DNA of 23,201 nucleotides from Nitriliruptorales bacterium (lineage in GTDB: Bacteria; Actinomycetota; Nitriliruptoria; Euzebyales; Egibacteraceae): positions 1 through 23,201 of the forward strand of contig SLNF01000275.1 of the NCBI GenBank assembly GCA_007133145.1. Direction: 5' to 3'. The notes under the pieces were generated by a model. That model did not search any database, was not told the origin of the DNA, and saw only the letters and a list, made by a program, of their open reading frames with translations. This document shows, piece by piece, positions 1 through 6,051 of the stretch. Position 1 is the stretch's first letter. Each line of letters begins with the position of its first letter. Position numbers and translations under genes: made by a program.

Positions 1-6
1 TGCCTC

Positions 7-432
7 TCACGTCGCGCCGGGCCAGTGGCTGCCGCCATCGGCCCAATGCTCCTGCTTCCAGATCGGCACCTCGGCCTTGAGGCGGTCGATGGCGTCACGA
101 CAGGTCGCGAACGCCTCAGGGCGGTGCCCCGCGCCGACCGCAGCGACGACCGCGACTTCCCCGATGCCGAGCGCACCGGTGCGGTGGGTCAGCCACACCG
201 CAACGACGCCCTCACGCGAGGCGAGGCTCTCGGCGAGCGCGTCGAGGCGCGCCTTCGCGAGCTCCTCGTAGGCCTCATAGCACAGCCCGTCGACCGCGCG
301 GCCTTCGGCGTGGTCACGCACCGTACCGCTGAAGACGACGACGGCTCCGGCCCTGGGGTCGGCGCACCACTGGTGGGCGTCGTCGACGGAGAGCGGCTCG
401 GTCGTGAGCGCAACATGCGTGCGAGCGGGCAT
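7..432 (-). CDS. moaE: Molybdopterin synthase catalytic (large) subunit MoaE
   Basis: MoaE pairs with thiocarboxylated MoaD and transfers sulfur to cPMP (precursor Z) to form molybdopterin, in the cytosol. The 141-residue product has the usual family length. Visible motifs are FSGTVRDHAEG (34-44), YEAYEELA (52-59), HRTGALGIGE (83-92) and a C-terminal RLKAEVPIWKQE, whose lysines fall at 119 and 126, the same positions as the catalytic lysines of the E. coli protein. I start at the ATG at 432 because the family motifs begin soon after it; the reading frame stays open further upstream but that part is Ser/Arg-rich and crosses the divergent gene. A TACGGT box lies six bases before the ATG, so the transcript may be leaderless. 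No moaD is adjacent here; the region beyond base 1 is not visible. Identification is firm. Confidence 0.95.
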   Translation of the reverse strand: MPARTHVALTTEPLSVDDAHQWCADPRAGAVVVFSGTVRDHAEGRAVDGLCYEAYEELAKARLDALAESLASREGVVAVWLTHRTGALGIGEVAVVAAVGAGHRPEAFATCRDAIDRLKAEVPIWKQEHWADGGSHWPGAT

Positions 433-437
433 GGCCG

Positions 438-444
438 TACCGTA
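438..444. promoter_or_regulatory. Overlapping divergent -10 boxes between moaE and the siroheme decarboxylase
   Basis: The 40-bp gap between the two divergent starts contains TACCGT on the plus strand (438-443) and TACGGT on the minus strand (444-439), almost fully overlapping. Both fit the actinobacterial TANNNT -10 pattern. The minus box is six bases before the moaE ATG. The plus box is 29 bases before the ahbAB ATG, leaving room for that gene's AAGGAG ribosome site. No convincing -35 is seen. This is inference from spacing. Confidence 0.45.
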
Positions 445-472
445 ACGCCTCCCACTGGTGAAGGAGTCCGCC

Positions 473-1606
473 ATGGCCGACCTCGAGAGCGCCGCGGCCC
501 TCGATGCGACCGACGGCGCGCTGCTCACCGAGTTGCAGTCGAGCGTCCCGCTGACAAGGCGCCCCTATGCCGACCTCGGCGCGCGGCTCGGCCTCGATGA
601 GGACGACGTCCTCGACCGCGTCGAGCGGCTGCGCGCCGACCGGGTCATCCGGCAGATCTCGGCGATCTTCGACACCGCCGCGCTCGGCTACCGCTCGACC
701 CTCGTCGCCACGGCGGTCGCGCCGGCACGGCTCGAGGCTGCGGCCGCGGCCGTCAGCGCGCACCCGGGCGTCAGCCACAACTACGAGCGCGACCACGGCT
801 TCAATCTCTGGTGGACCCTCGCGGTGCCACCCGGTGAGGACCTCCGCGCGCACGTCGGGGCCTTGCACCGGCTCTCGGGTGCGTCCTCGACGCGGCTGCT
901 GCCCTCACTGCGACGCTACAAGCTCGGCGTGCACCTGCGCACCGGCGGTCAGGGCGGCCGGCGCCCGGCGCCCCCGGCGACCCCCGCGGCGGATGGGCCG
1001 ACCACCCCGGGGGACGCCGACACGAGCCGGAGGCGGCGGCGACGGGACGGCGGGCCACGCCCTCTCAGCGACGAGGAGATCGCAGCGGTCGTCGTCCTCC
1101 AGGAGGACCTGCCTTGCGATCCAACCCCCTTCGCGACGCTCGCGGCACAGCACGACGCCGACGAGGACGCCCTGCTCACCACTGGCGACACGCTGCGGGC
1201 GAGGGGGGTGATGCGCCGCTTCGCGGCCGTGCTCCACCACCGCCGTGCCGGCTTCAGCGCCAACGCGATGAGCGTCTGGGCGGTCCCCGAACACGAGGTC
1301 GACGCCTACGGCGAGCAACTCGCCGCGGTCGAGGCAGTGAGCCACTGCTACCGGCGCCCGACCTACCCCGACTGGCCCTACGCGCTCTTCGGGATGCTCC
1401 ACGCCACGAGCGAGGCTGCGCTCGTCGAGACCGTCGAGGCGTTCCGCCGCAGCAGCGGCCTCGAGCGCCACGAGCTCCTGCGGTCGCTCCGCGAGTTCAA
1501 GAAGGCTCGGGTGCGCTACTTCGAGCCAACCCACAGCACGTGGGCCGAGGCCAACCTCGTCGAGGGCGACGCCGGGCGCGCCCTCGACAAGGCGTCGGTC
1601 GACTAG
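473..1606 (+). CDS. Siroheme decarboxylase, fused AhbA-AhbB (NirDL-like), Lrp/AsnC fold
   Basis: Predicted to remove the C12 and C18 acetate carboxyls of siroheme, giving 12,18-didecarboxysiroheme, the shared intermediate of the siroheme-dependent heme b route and of heme d1 synthesis. The 377-residue protein has two AsnC-like halves. The first (about 10-156) has a winged helix followed by IRQISAIFDT (59-68), LGYRSTLVA and SHNYERDH-FNLWWTLAVPP (101-120), as in AhbA. The second (about 198-350) has RRFAAVLHHRRAGFSANAM (248-266), SHCYRRPTYPDWPY (290-303) and a terminal EFKKARVRYF, as in AhbB. A Pro/Gly/Arg linker (about 157-197, with six arginines in a row) joins them. In most characterised systems these are two separate subunits. 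I choose ATG 473 because AAGGAG (461-466) sits six bases before it; a GTG at 458 is in frame but poorly placed. The choice between heme b and heme d1 cannot be made from this window. Confidence 0.88.
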   Translation: MADLESAAALDATDGALLTELQSSVPLTRRPYADLGARLGLDEDDVLDRVERLRADRVIRQISAIFDTAALGYRSTLVATAVAPARLEAAAAAVSAHPGVSHNYERDHGFNLWWTLAVPPGEDLRAHVGALHRLSGASSTRLLPSLRRYKLGVHLRTGGQGGRRPAPPATPAADGPTTPGDADTSRRRRRRDGGPRPLSDEEIAAVVVLQEDLPCDPTPFATLAAQHDADEDALLTTGDTLRARGVMRRFAAVLHHRRAGFSANAMSVWAVPEHEVDAYGEQLAAVEAVSHCYRRPTYPDWPYALFGMLHATSEAALVETVEAFRRSSGLERHELLRSLREFKKARVRYFEPTHSTWAEANLVEGDAGRALDKASVD

Positions 1607-2307
1607 AAGTCGTCGTCGAAGTCGTCGAACTCCTCGAACTCCTCGAACTCCTCGAAGAAGTCGTCGTCGAAGACCTCGCCGGCCCCGCTGACGAGCGCCC
1701 CGAAGGCGACGACCCAGAGGATCACCGCGACGATGCCCACTGCGCCGGTGATGATGCCGGTGAGGGCGAGGCCGCGACCCGTGGCGATCTGCTTGGCCTT
1801 GCGCATCCCCATGATGCCGAGGATCACGGCGACGACGCCGAGGATGAAGGCGAGCGGCAGCGTGAGGACGAAGAAGCCGAGCACCGTGCCGAACACCGCC
1901 GCAGCGATGCCGGTGATGAGCGCCCCGATCGCGAGGCCGTTGCTCGGCTGGCCCTGGGCTGCCGGTGGCGGCCCCTGACCCGGCGGCGGCGCAGCGCCGG
2001 GGGCCGGGCTGCTCCATGACGGCTGCTGCGGAGGCGGGGGTTGCGCCTGAGGCGGCTGCTGCGCAGGCGGCTGCTGCGGAGGCGGCTGCTGCGGAGGCGG
2101 CTGCTGCGGAGGCGGCGGTTGCGCCGGAGGCGGCTGCTGCGGGGGCGGCGGCTGCGGAGGCGGCTCTGATGGGGGCTGCTGCTCGGGGGGCGGCTGCTCG
2201 GGGGGCGGCTGCTCGCCACCGCCCTGCTGCTGCTCCGGCCCGGACTCGTGCGGCTCTGACGGCTGCTCGCGGTCATCACCTGGCGGCGGTGGTGGCGGTG
2301 CGCCCAT
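1603..2307 (-). CDS. Pro/Gln-rich DUF4190-like membrane protein with an Asp/Glu/Phe tail
   Basis: A 234-residue protein in three parts. Residues 1-122 are a disordered Pro/Gln/Glu segment made of PPPQQ-type repeats. Residues about 125-208 hold three hydrophobic segments with the DUF4190 pattern: NGLAIGALITG, then an Ile/Leu/Gly-rich hairpin, then a basic stretch (RKAKQIATGRG) leading into a second ALTGIITGAVG repeat. The last 23 residues consist only of Asp, Glu and Phe after EV, ending in DDFDDDF. The function of DUF4190 proteins is not known. Its stop codon shares the CTAG at 1603-1606 with the convergent siroheme decarboxylase. It lies 42 bases downstream of the epimerase-like gene on the same strand, with its own candidate -10. 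The ATG at 2307 is preceded by a purine-rich GGGAGGGAGAGCAGGAC. The family call is good; the function is unknown. Confidence 0.8.
   Translation of the reverse strand: MGAPPPPPPGDDREQPSEPHESGPEQQQGGGEQPPPEQPPPEQQPPSEPPPQPPPPQQPPPAQPPPPQQPPPQQPPPQQPPAQQPPQAQPPPPQQPSWSSPAPGAAPPPGQGPPPAAQGQPSNGLAIGALITGIAAAVFGTVLGFFVLTLPLAFILGVVAVILGIMGMRKAKQIATGRGLALTGIITGAVGIVAVILWVVAFGALVSGAGEVFDDDFFEEFEEFEEFDDFDDDF
2031..2215. repeat. Tandem GC-rich repeat encoding the Pro/Gln segment
   Basis: An imperfect tandem array built on the 15-base unit GGAGGCGGCTGCTGC, most regular at about 2051-2110, with shorter and diverged copies on either side. It encodes PPPQQ repeats on the minus strand, inside the DUF4190-like gene. 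Such arrays are prone to copy-number change by slippage. It is coding, not a CRISPR or integration site. Confidence 0.75.
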
Positions 2308-2346
2308 GTCCTGCTCTCCCTCCCCGGTCCGGAACGGTCCCGCGTG

Positions 2347-2352
2347 ACCCTA
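2347..2352 (-). promoter_or_regulatory. Candidate -10 box (TAGGGT) for the DUF4190-like gene
   Basis: Reading the minus strand, the stop codon TAG of the epimerase-like gene is the first half of TAGGGT, 39 bases before the DUF4190-like ATG. This leaves a leader of about 30 bases containing the purine-rich ribosome site. It suggests the downstream gene may have its own promoter as well as read-through. Confidence 0.35.
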
Positions 2353-3387
2353 GCGGCGCCGAAGCGCCCAAGCCGCGAGACCGGCCGACGCCAGGACGGC
2401 GCCGGCACCCACAGCGTAGAGATCCCGGCGGCGGATGCGAAGCCCGTCGAGCCTGACCCACCGTCGGTGGTCCTCGGCGGCGGCGCGGAGCACCTCACGG
2501 TGTGAGCGCTGCGCACGCCAGCCGTGGGCCTCGAGACGGCTGGCGTCGACGACCCACGGGTGCATGAGGTAGGCGAGCTCACCGGGCGCGAGCTCGGCGC
2601 CGACGAGGCGGTGCAGGGCGCTCACCGCGCCGAGCGCGGGGGTCTCGGGCAACCGCAACAGGCGGCGCCCGGCGACGTGCTCGGCCTCCTCGGTGGTGAG
2701 CCACCCGTCGGGGGCGACGTTGAAGACGCCGTCGAGCCCGGCTGAGGCCGCGAGACGCACGGCCTCGGCAACGTCGGCAACGTCGACGAACTGCAGGGGT
2801 GGGTCGTAGCCTGCCACGCCGGGGATGCGCAGCGCCTCGAGCAGACGCGTCGCCGGCGAGTCGACGCCCGCCCCGAGGATCGTCGCCGGACGCAGCACCG
2901 CCACAGCGACCTCCGGGTGCTCCTCGCGGAACGCCGCAACGAGCTCCTCCGCCAGCAGGGCGTGGTAGGCCGCGGGCGCGTCGGCGCTCGCGCGCGGCCG
3001 CGCCTCCTCGTCGAGCGGCACGGGGTTGTCGGCATGGGCGCCGTAGACCGTCGCGGAGGAGAGGTGCACGAGGCCGCGCACGCCGGTCGCCTCGGCGGCG
3101 GCGAGGACGTTGCGGGTGCCGTGGACGCTGCGGGCGAAGGCGACCTCCTCGGAGACGGCCTCGGGCACCCAGCCCGCGAGGTGGACGACGACGTCGACGC
3201 CCCGCAGCACCGAGGCCAGCACGGGGTCGCGCGGGTCGGCGACCCGGAACTCCAGGCTCGCAGGCGGCATGTCGGGCTCGACGACGTCGACGCCGAGGAC
3301 CTCGCCGATACCGGGGTCGGCGTCGAGGAGGGCGAGGAGCTCACGGCCCACCGCCCCCGCGGCTGCAGTGACGGCCACAGTGCGCAT
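2350..3387 (-). CDS. NAD(P)-dependent epimerase/dehydratase-like protein (extended SDR) with C-terminal membrane anchor
   Basis: 345 residues with an N-terminal Rossmann fold: RTVAVTAAAGAVGREL (2-17), acidic VDVVEPD after beta-2, DVVVHLAGWVPE (65-76) and VHLSSATVYGA (107-117), all as in extended short-chain dehydrogenases. The expected active-site YxxxK is degenerate: Tyr141 is present in AYHALLAEEL, but the residue four later is Leu145, not Lys. Gly is also replaced by Ala at the first position of the GxxGxxG loop. Residues about 322-341 are one hydrophobic segment ending in RRR, so the enzyme is probably tail-anchored with the domain in the cytosol. ATG 3387 is chosen because the beta-1 strand begins at once; a GTG at 3402 is in frame. 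It is likely the first gene of a pair with the DUF4190-like gene. The substrate is unknown, and the missing Lys raises the possibility of a non-catalytic NAD-binding role. Confidence 0.8.
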   Translation of the reverse strand: MRTVAVTAAAGAVGRELLALLDADPGIGEVLGVDVVEPDMPPASLEFRVADPRDPVLASVLRGVDVVVHLAGWVPEAVSEEVAFARSVHGTRNVLAAAEATGVRGLVHLSSATVYGAHADNPVPLDEEARPRASADAPAAYHALLAEELVAAFREEHPEVAVAVLRPATILGAGVDSPATRLLEALRIPGVAGYDPPLQFVDVADVAEAVRLAASAGLDGVFNVAPDGWLTTEEAEHVAGRRLLRLPETPALGAVSALHRLVGAELAPGELAYLMHPWVVDASRLEAHGWRAQRSHREVLRAAAEDHRRWVRLDGLRIRRRDLYAVGAGAVLASAGLAAWALRRR

Positions 3388-3476
3388 GGAGGCAGTCTGC
3401 ACCAGTGCGCGCCGGAGCGCGACGGCGGCGGGACTACCATGGCGGTTCCGCTGCCCGCGACCCGCCCGAGGACCCC

Positions 3477-4700
3477 ATGAGCGACCCCTTCTCCGCCGGC
3501 GGCTTCGACCCTCGGATGTTCGAGCAGGTCCCGCTGTTCCGCGAACTCGCGAAGGTCATGTCCTGGACCGGCGGTCCGGTGAACTGGGACCTCGCGCGCC
3601 AGACCGCCCAGGCCCTGGCCTCCGACGCCACACCCGCCACCGGCAGCGGCGAGGCGCTCGCCGATGCCGTCCACGTCACCGAGCTGTGGCTCGACGAGGT
3701 CACCTCGCTCGCGGCGGTGGCCGGCCCGGTGCGGGCCCTCTCGGCCCGCGAGTGGGTGGCCGACGCCACCACCTCACAGGGGCTGGGCACGCTCGTCGAG
3801 CCACTCGCCCGAGGCATGAGCGAGGCGCTCGGAAAGTCGCTGCCCGAGGAGGTCCAGCAGATGATGGGCGGCCCCCAGGCCGGTCAGGCCATGGAGCAGG
3901 CCCTCGGGGCGATGGGCGCGATGATGTACGGCGTGCAGGTCGGCACGATCGCCGGACGCCTCGCCGATCAGGCGCTCGGCTGCTACGACCTCGGCGTCCC
4001 CGTCCTCGATCCGGCGACCGTCGGCACCGTCGGTCGGACACTCGAGCGGCTCGCCGAGGGGTACGAGTTCGACCTCGCCGAGCTGCGCTACTGGCTCGCC
4101 GCCCGCGAGTCGGTGCATCGACGGATGTACGCCGGCCTGCCCTGGCTGCCCGCGCGCTTCGCCGAGCTCGTCGGCGGGTTCGCCTCCGAGGCCGACCTCG
4201 ACCCCGACGGGATGATGGAGGCACTCGGCGGGATGGGCTTCGACCCCAACGACCCGGCCTCGATCGAGCGCGCCCTCGAGGGACCCGACGCCTTCCACAT
4301 CGAGCCCACCGCCGGGCAGCAGCGCGTGCTCAGCCAGCTGCAGGGCCTCGTCGCCTTCACCGAGGGCTACGCCGAGACCGCCGTGGCCAAGGCCACCGGT
4401 CAGCGGCTGTCGAGCCTCCCGCGCATCGAGGAGACGATGCGCCGCCGCCGCGCCGAGCGAGGTCCCGGCGAGCAGGCCCTGGCCCAGCTCATCGGCCTCG
4501 ATCTCACGCCCGCCGACGTCCACGAGGGCCGCGCCTTCTGCGACGCCGTCATCGAGGCCCGCGGCCTCGAGGGCCTCGACCGGGCCTGGCAGCGCGTCGA
4601 GCACCTGCCCTCCCCCGAGGAGCTCGCCGACCCCAGCCGCTGGCTCGTCCGCATGGCCGCGGTCGAGCTCGGGGTCGGGGAGGATCCCCTCGAGGGTTGA
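3477..4700 (+). CDS. DUF2342 family protein (zinc-dependent-metalloprotease-like, putative hydrolase)
   Basis: 407 residues matching the actinobacterial DUF2342 family. Recognisable parts are the N-terminal GPVNWDLARQTAQALA (33-48), a long helical middle including WVADATTSQGLGTL and a Met/Gly/Gln-rich MMGGPQAGQAMEQALGAMGAMM (129-150), YGVQVGTIAGRLADQALGCYDLGVP (151-175), and the segment YWLAARESVHRRMYAGLPWL (205-224). That last segment aligns with the zinc-binding HExxH of related members, but here reads R-E-S-V-H, with the first His replaced by Arg210. I believe this substitution occurs in one branch of the family but cannot confirm it. No signal peptide or membrane segment is seen, so it is probably cytosolic. 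ATG 3477 follows a GAGGA at 3468-3472. Its start is 89 bases from the divergent epimerase-like gene. No biochemical role is established for this branch. Confidence 0.82.
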   Translation: MSDPFSAGGFDPRMFEQVPLFRELAKVMSWTGGPVNWDLARQTAQALASDATPATGSGEALADAVHVTELWLDEVTSLAAVAGPVRALSAREWVADATTSQGLGTLVEPLARGMSEALGKSLPEEVQQMMGGPQAGQAMEQALGAMGAMMYGVQVGTIAGRLADQALGCYDLGVPVLDPATVGTVGRTLERLAEGYEFDLAELRYWLAARESVHRRMYAGLPWLPARFAELVGGFASEADLDPDGMMEALGGMGFDPNDPASIERALEGPDAFHIEPTAGQQRVLSQLQGLVAFTEGYAETAVAKATGQRLSSLPRIEETMRRRRAERGPGEQALAQLIGLDLTPADVHEGRAFCDAVIEARGLEGLDRAWQRVEHLPSPEELADPSRWLVRMAAVELGVGEDPLEG

Positions 4701-4819
4701 CGTCGGGACGACCTTCGCGCTGTCGGTAAGGCGCCCTTCACACGACGACTCCGACCCCCCCTCGCGGCGAGGCGTCCGCCCACCGCACGTCCGGCGACCG
4801 GGAACGAACGTCGGCCCCG

Positions 4820-4982
4820 GCATCCACAGGCCGGCTCCCCGTCGCTGCTGGCTGGGGGCCCGCGGGGCGAGGTCGTCCACAAGCCCTCCCCAGGCTTGCC
4901 CCCAGCGGGGCCCACAGCAGCTCACGCGTCGACGCTGGTGGCCATCGGGTTGCCCACAGACTGTGCACAACGCTGTGGACGA
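4820..4982. promoter_or_regulatory. Cluster of DnaA-box-like 9-mers
   Basis: Compared with the high-GC consensus TTGTCCACA, four 9-mers have one mismatch each: TCGTCCACA at 4873-4881 (+), TTGCCCACA at 4950-4958 (+), TTGTGCACA at 4962-4970 (-) and TCGTCCACA at 4974-4982 (-). A looser one, GCATCCACA, is at 4820-4828 (+). The last three of the four lie within 33 bases, in opposed orientation, as in dnaA upstream regions. There is no dnaA or dnaN here and no AT-rich unwinding element. It could be a DnaA-titration or regulatory site, or chance in GC-rich DNA. Confidence 0.4.
4844..4921. repeat. Nested inverted repeat in the gene-free region
   Basis: Three nested pairs are visible: GCTGCTG (4844-4850) with CAGCAGC (4915-4921), CTGGGGGC (4852-4859) with GCCCCCAG (4898-4905), and CAAGCC (4880-4885) with GGCTTG (4893-4898). 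The inner two share base 4898, so one base pair must give way. It could be a cruciform, a terminator for the convergent genes, or part of a small RNA. No T-run follows on either strand. Confidence 0.45.
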
Positions 4983-5219
4983 CACCGTTGCATCGGGGCT
5001 GGCGAGGCCGTAGCGTGCCCGCGGCACCCGACCCTCGCGCGGGCTCGGCGCCGTCTTCCATGGGGAAGGGGAGACGGAACCGACCGGCACGGGGGTCGTG
5101 TGCTGTCGTCACGCCGCACCGGGCCGCGTTCGACGGTGCGCGGGGCGCGCCCGAAGTCTTCGTCGACCCCCGTGGGCCGCGGTGGCCGGACCGGCGCCTC
5201 ACCGGCCTCGGCCCGGCGC

Positions 5220-5867
5220 TCAGGACACCGGCTCGACGACGATGCAGGGGTCCTCCCGCGGCTCGCCGTCCCCGTCGAGCACCGCACCCTCACCGCCCGC
5301 GCCGAGGACGGTGATCTCCCAGGCAGGCTGTGAGGTCCACTGCGTGCCGTCCCACGCCGCCGGCGCGCCGGTCGTGTAGAGCAACTCGTCGACCTCCTCG
5401 ACACCGCAGGCCCGCAGCGTCTCCTCGGCGGCCCCGGGCAGCTCACCGGGCTCGAGCACGCCGTCGAGTTCGGGCACCGCATCGAGGGCGGCGGCGGTGA
5501 GCTCGGAGAAGCCCAGCGTCTCGAACGTCGGCTGCTGCTCGACGAGGCCGCCCCCGCCGACCTCGACGACGAGCATCCGGTCCGTGTCGGGCGCGACGTA
5601 GGTGGTGCGGACAACCGTCTCCTCGTCCTCGGGGATCACGACCTCGACGACGGTGGCGCCCTCGACCCACTCGTCGGCGGCGACGTCGGTGAGCGCGACC
5701 ATGCCGGCGAGGTCCTCGGGCGGGTCTCCCTCGCTGGATGGGCTGACCGGCGACCCCTGGACGAGGTCCTCCTCGACGGGCTCACAGGCCGAGAGGGGCA
5801 CGATCCCGAGCGCGAAGGCGGTGGCGAGCGCGGCGATCCGGACGCCGCGGCGGTGGGCGGTGGGCAT
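5220..5867 (-). CDS. Putative secreted lipoprotein
   Basis: 215 residues. The N-terminus MPTAHRRGVRIAALATAFA is a typical lipoprotein signal: basic start, hydrophobic core and a lipobox LSAC with Cys28 as the lipidation site. The mature part is acidic (EPVEEDL, PEDEETV) and has a repeated beta-like pattern, with GATVVEVVIPEDEETVVRTTYVAP followed by LVVEVGGGG. Two further cysteines (in LRACGVEE and EDPCIVV) could form a disulfide outside the membrane. I do not recognise a family. The ATG at 5867 is chosen because the signal peptide starts there; longer frames upstream are Arg/Pro-rich noise. TAGACT (5880-5875) lies seven bases before it, suggesting a leaderless transcript. It diverges from the HtrA gene with a 184-bp gap, so the two may share control. 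Confidence 0.75.
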   Translation of the reverse strand: MPTAHRRGVRIAALATAFALGIVPLSACEPVEEDLVQGSPVSPSSEGDPPEDLAGMVALTDVAADEWVEGATVVEVVIPEDEETVVRTTYVAPDTDRMLVVEVGGGGLVEQQPTFETLGFSELTAAALDAVPELDGVLEPGELPGAAEETLRACGVEEVDELLYTTGAPAAWDGTQWTSQPAWEITVLGAGGEGAVLDGDGEPREDPCIVVEPVS

Positions 5868-5874
5868 GGGCCGG

Positions 5875-5880
5875 AGTCTA
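5875..5880 (-). promoter_or_regulatory. Candidate leaderless -10 box (TAGACT) for the lipoprotein gene
   Basis: On the minus strand TAGACT is followed by seven bases and then the ATG at 5867. No ribosome site lies between. This is the spacing expected when transcription starts at or next to the start codon. Confidence 0.45.
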
Positions 5881-6051
5881 CGTGGCACCGTCTGCCCGCC
5901 ACGGGAGGGCGATCCCCACGGTGGGCTACGCCGCGGGTGACGCCCCGCGGGGGTCCGGCTGCCCGGTGGGGCAGGGACCCGAGGTGACGCCGCGTCCTCG
6001 CGCGGGTACAACCCCCAGGATCGCTTGCGTTGCCAATGAAGGGCCGCCCCC

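Larger units (their letters stand above)
4701..5219. other. 519-bp gene-free region between convergent genes
   Basis: No convincing gene is seen on either strand; the open frames here are Arg/Pro/Ser-rich, lack ribosome sites and match no family I know. The region is unusually long for this compact window and lies where the DUF2342 gene and the lipoprotein gene converge. It contains a nested inverted repeat (4844-4921) followed directly by a cluster of DnaA-box-like 9-mers (4820-4982). No AT-rich stretch is visible. The last 230 bases are GC-rich with short self-complementary runs that may serve termination. Confidence 0.6.

Noticed and set aside
2031..2215. Possible CRISPR or integration repeat array
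   Set aside because: The unit is 15 bases, has no spacers and translates as PPPQQ repeats in frame, so it is coding low complexity.
4820..4982. The chromosomal origin oriC itself
   Set aside because: No dnaA, dnaN, rpmH or gyrase genes flank it and there is no AT-rich unwinding element; only a DnaA-box-like cluster is supported.
4738..5202. A 154-codon minus-strand open frame in the gene-free region
   Set aside because: Arg/Pro/Ser/Gly-rich, no ribosome site, no family match, and it crosses the inverted repeat and DnaA-like boxes.
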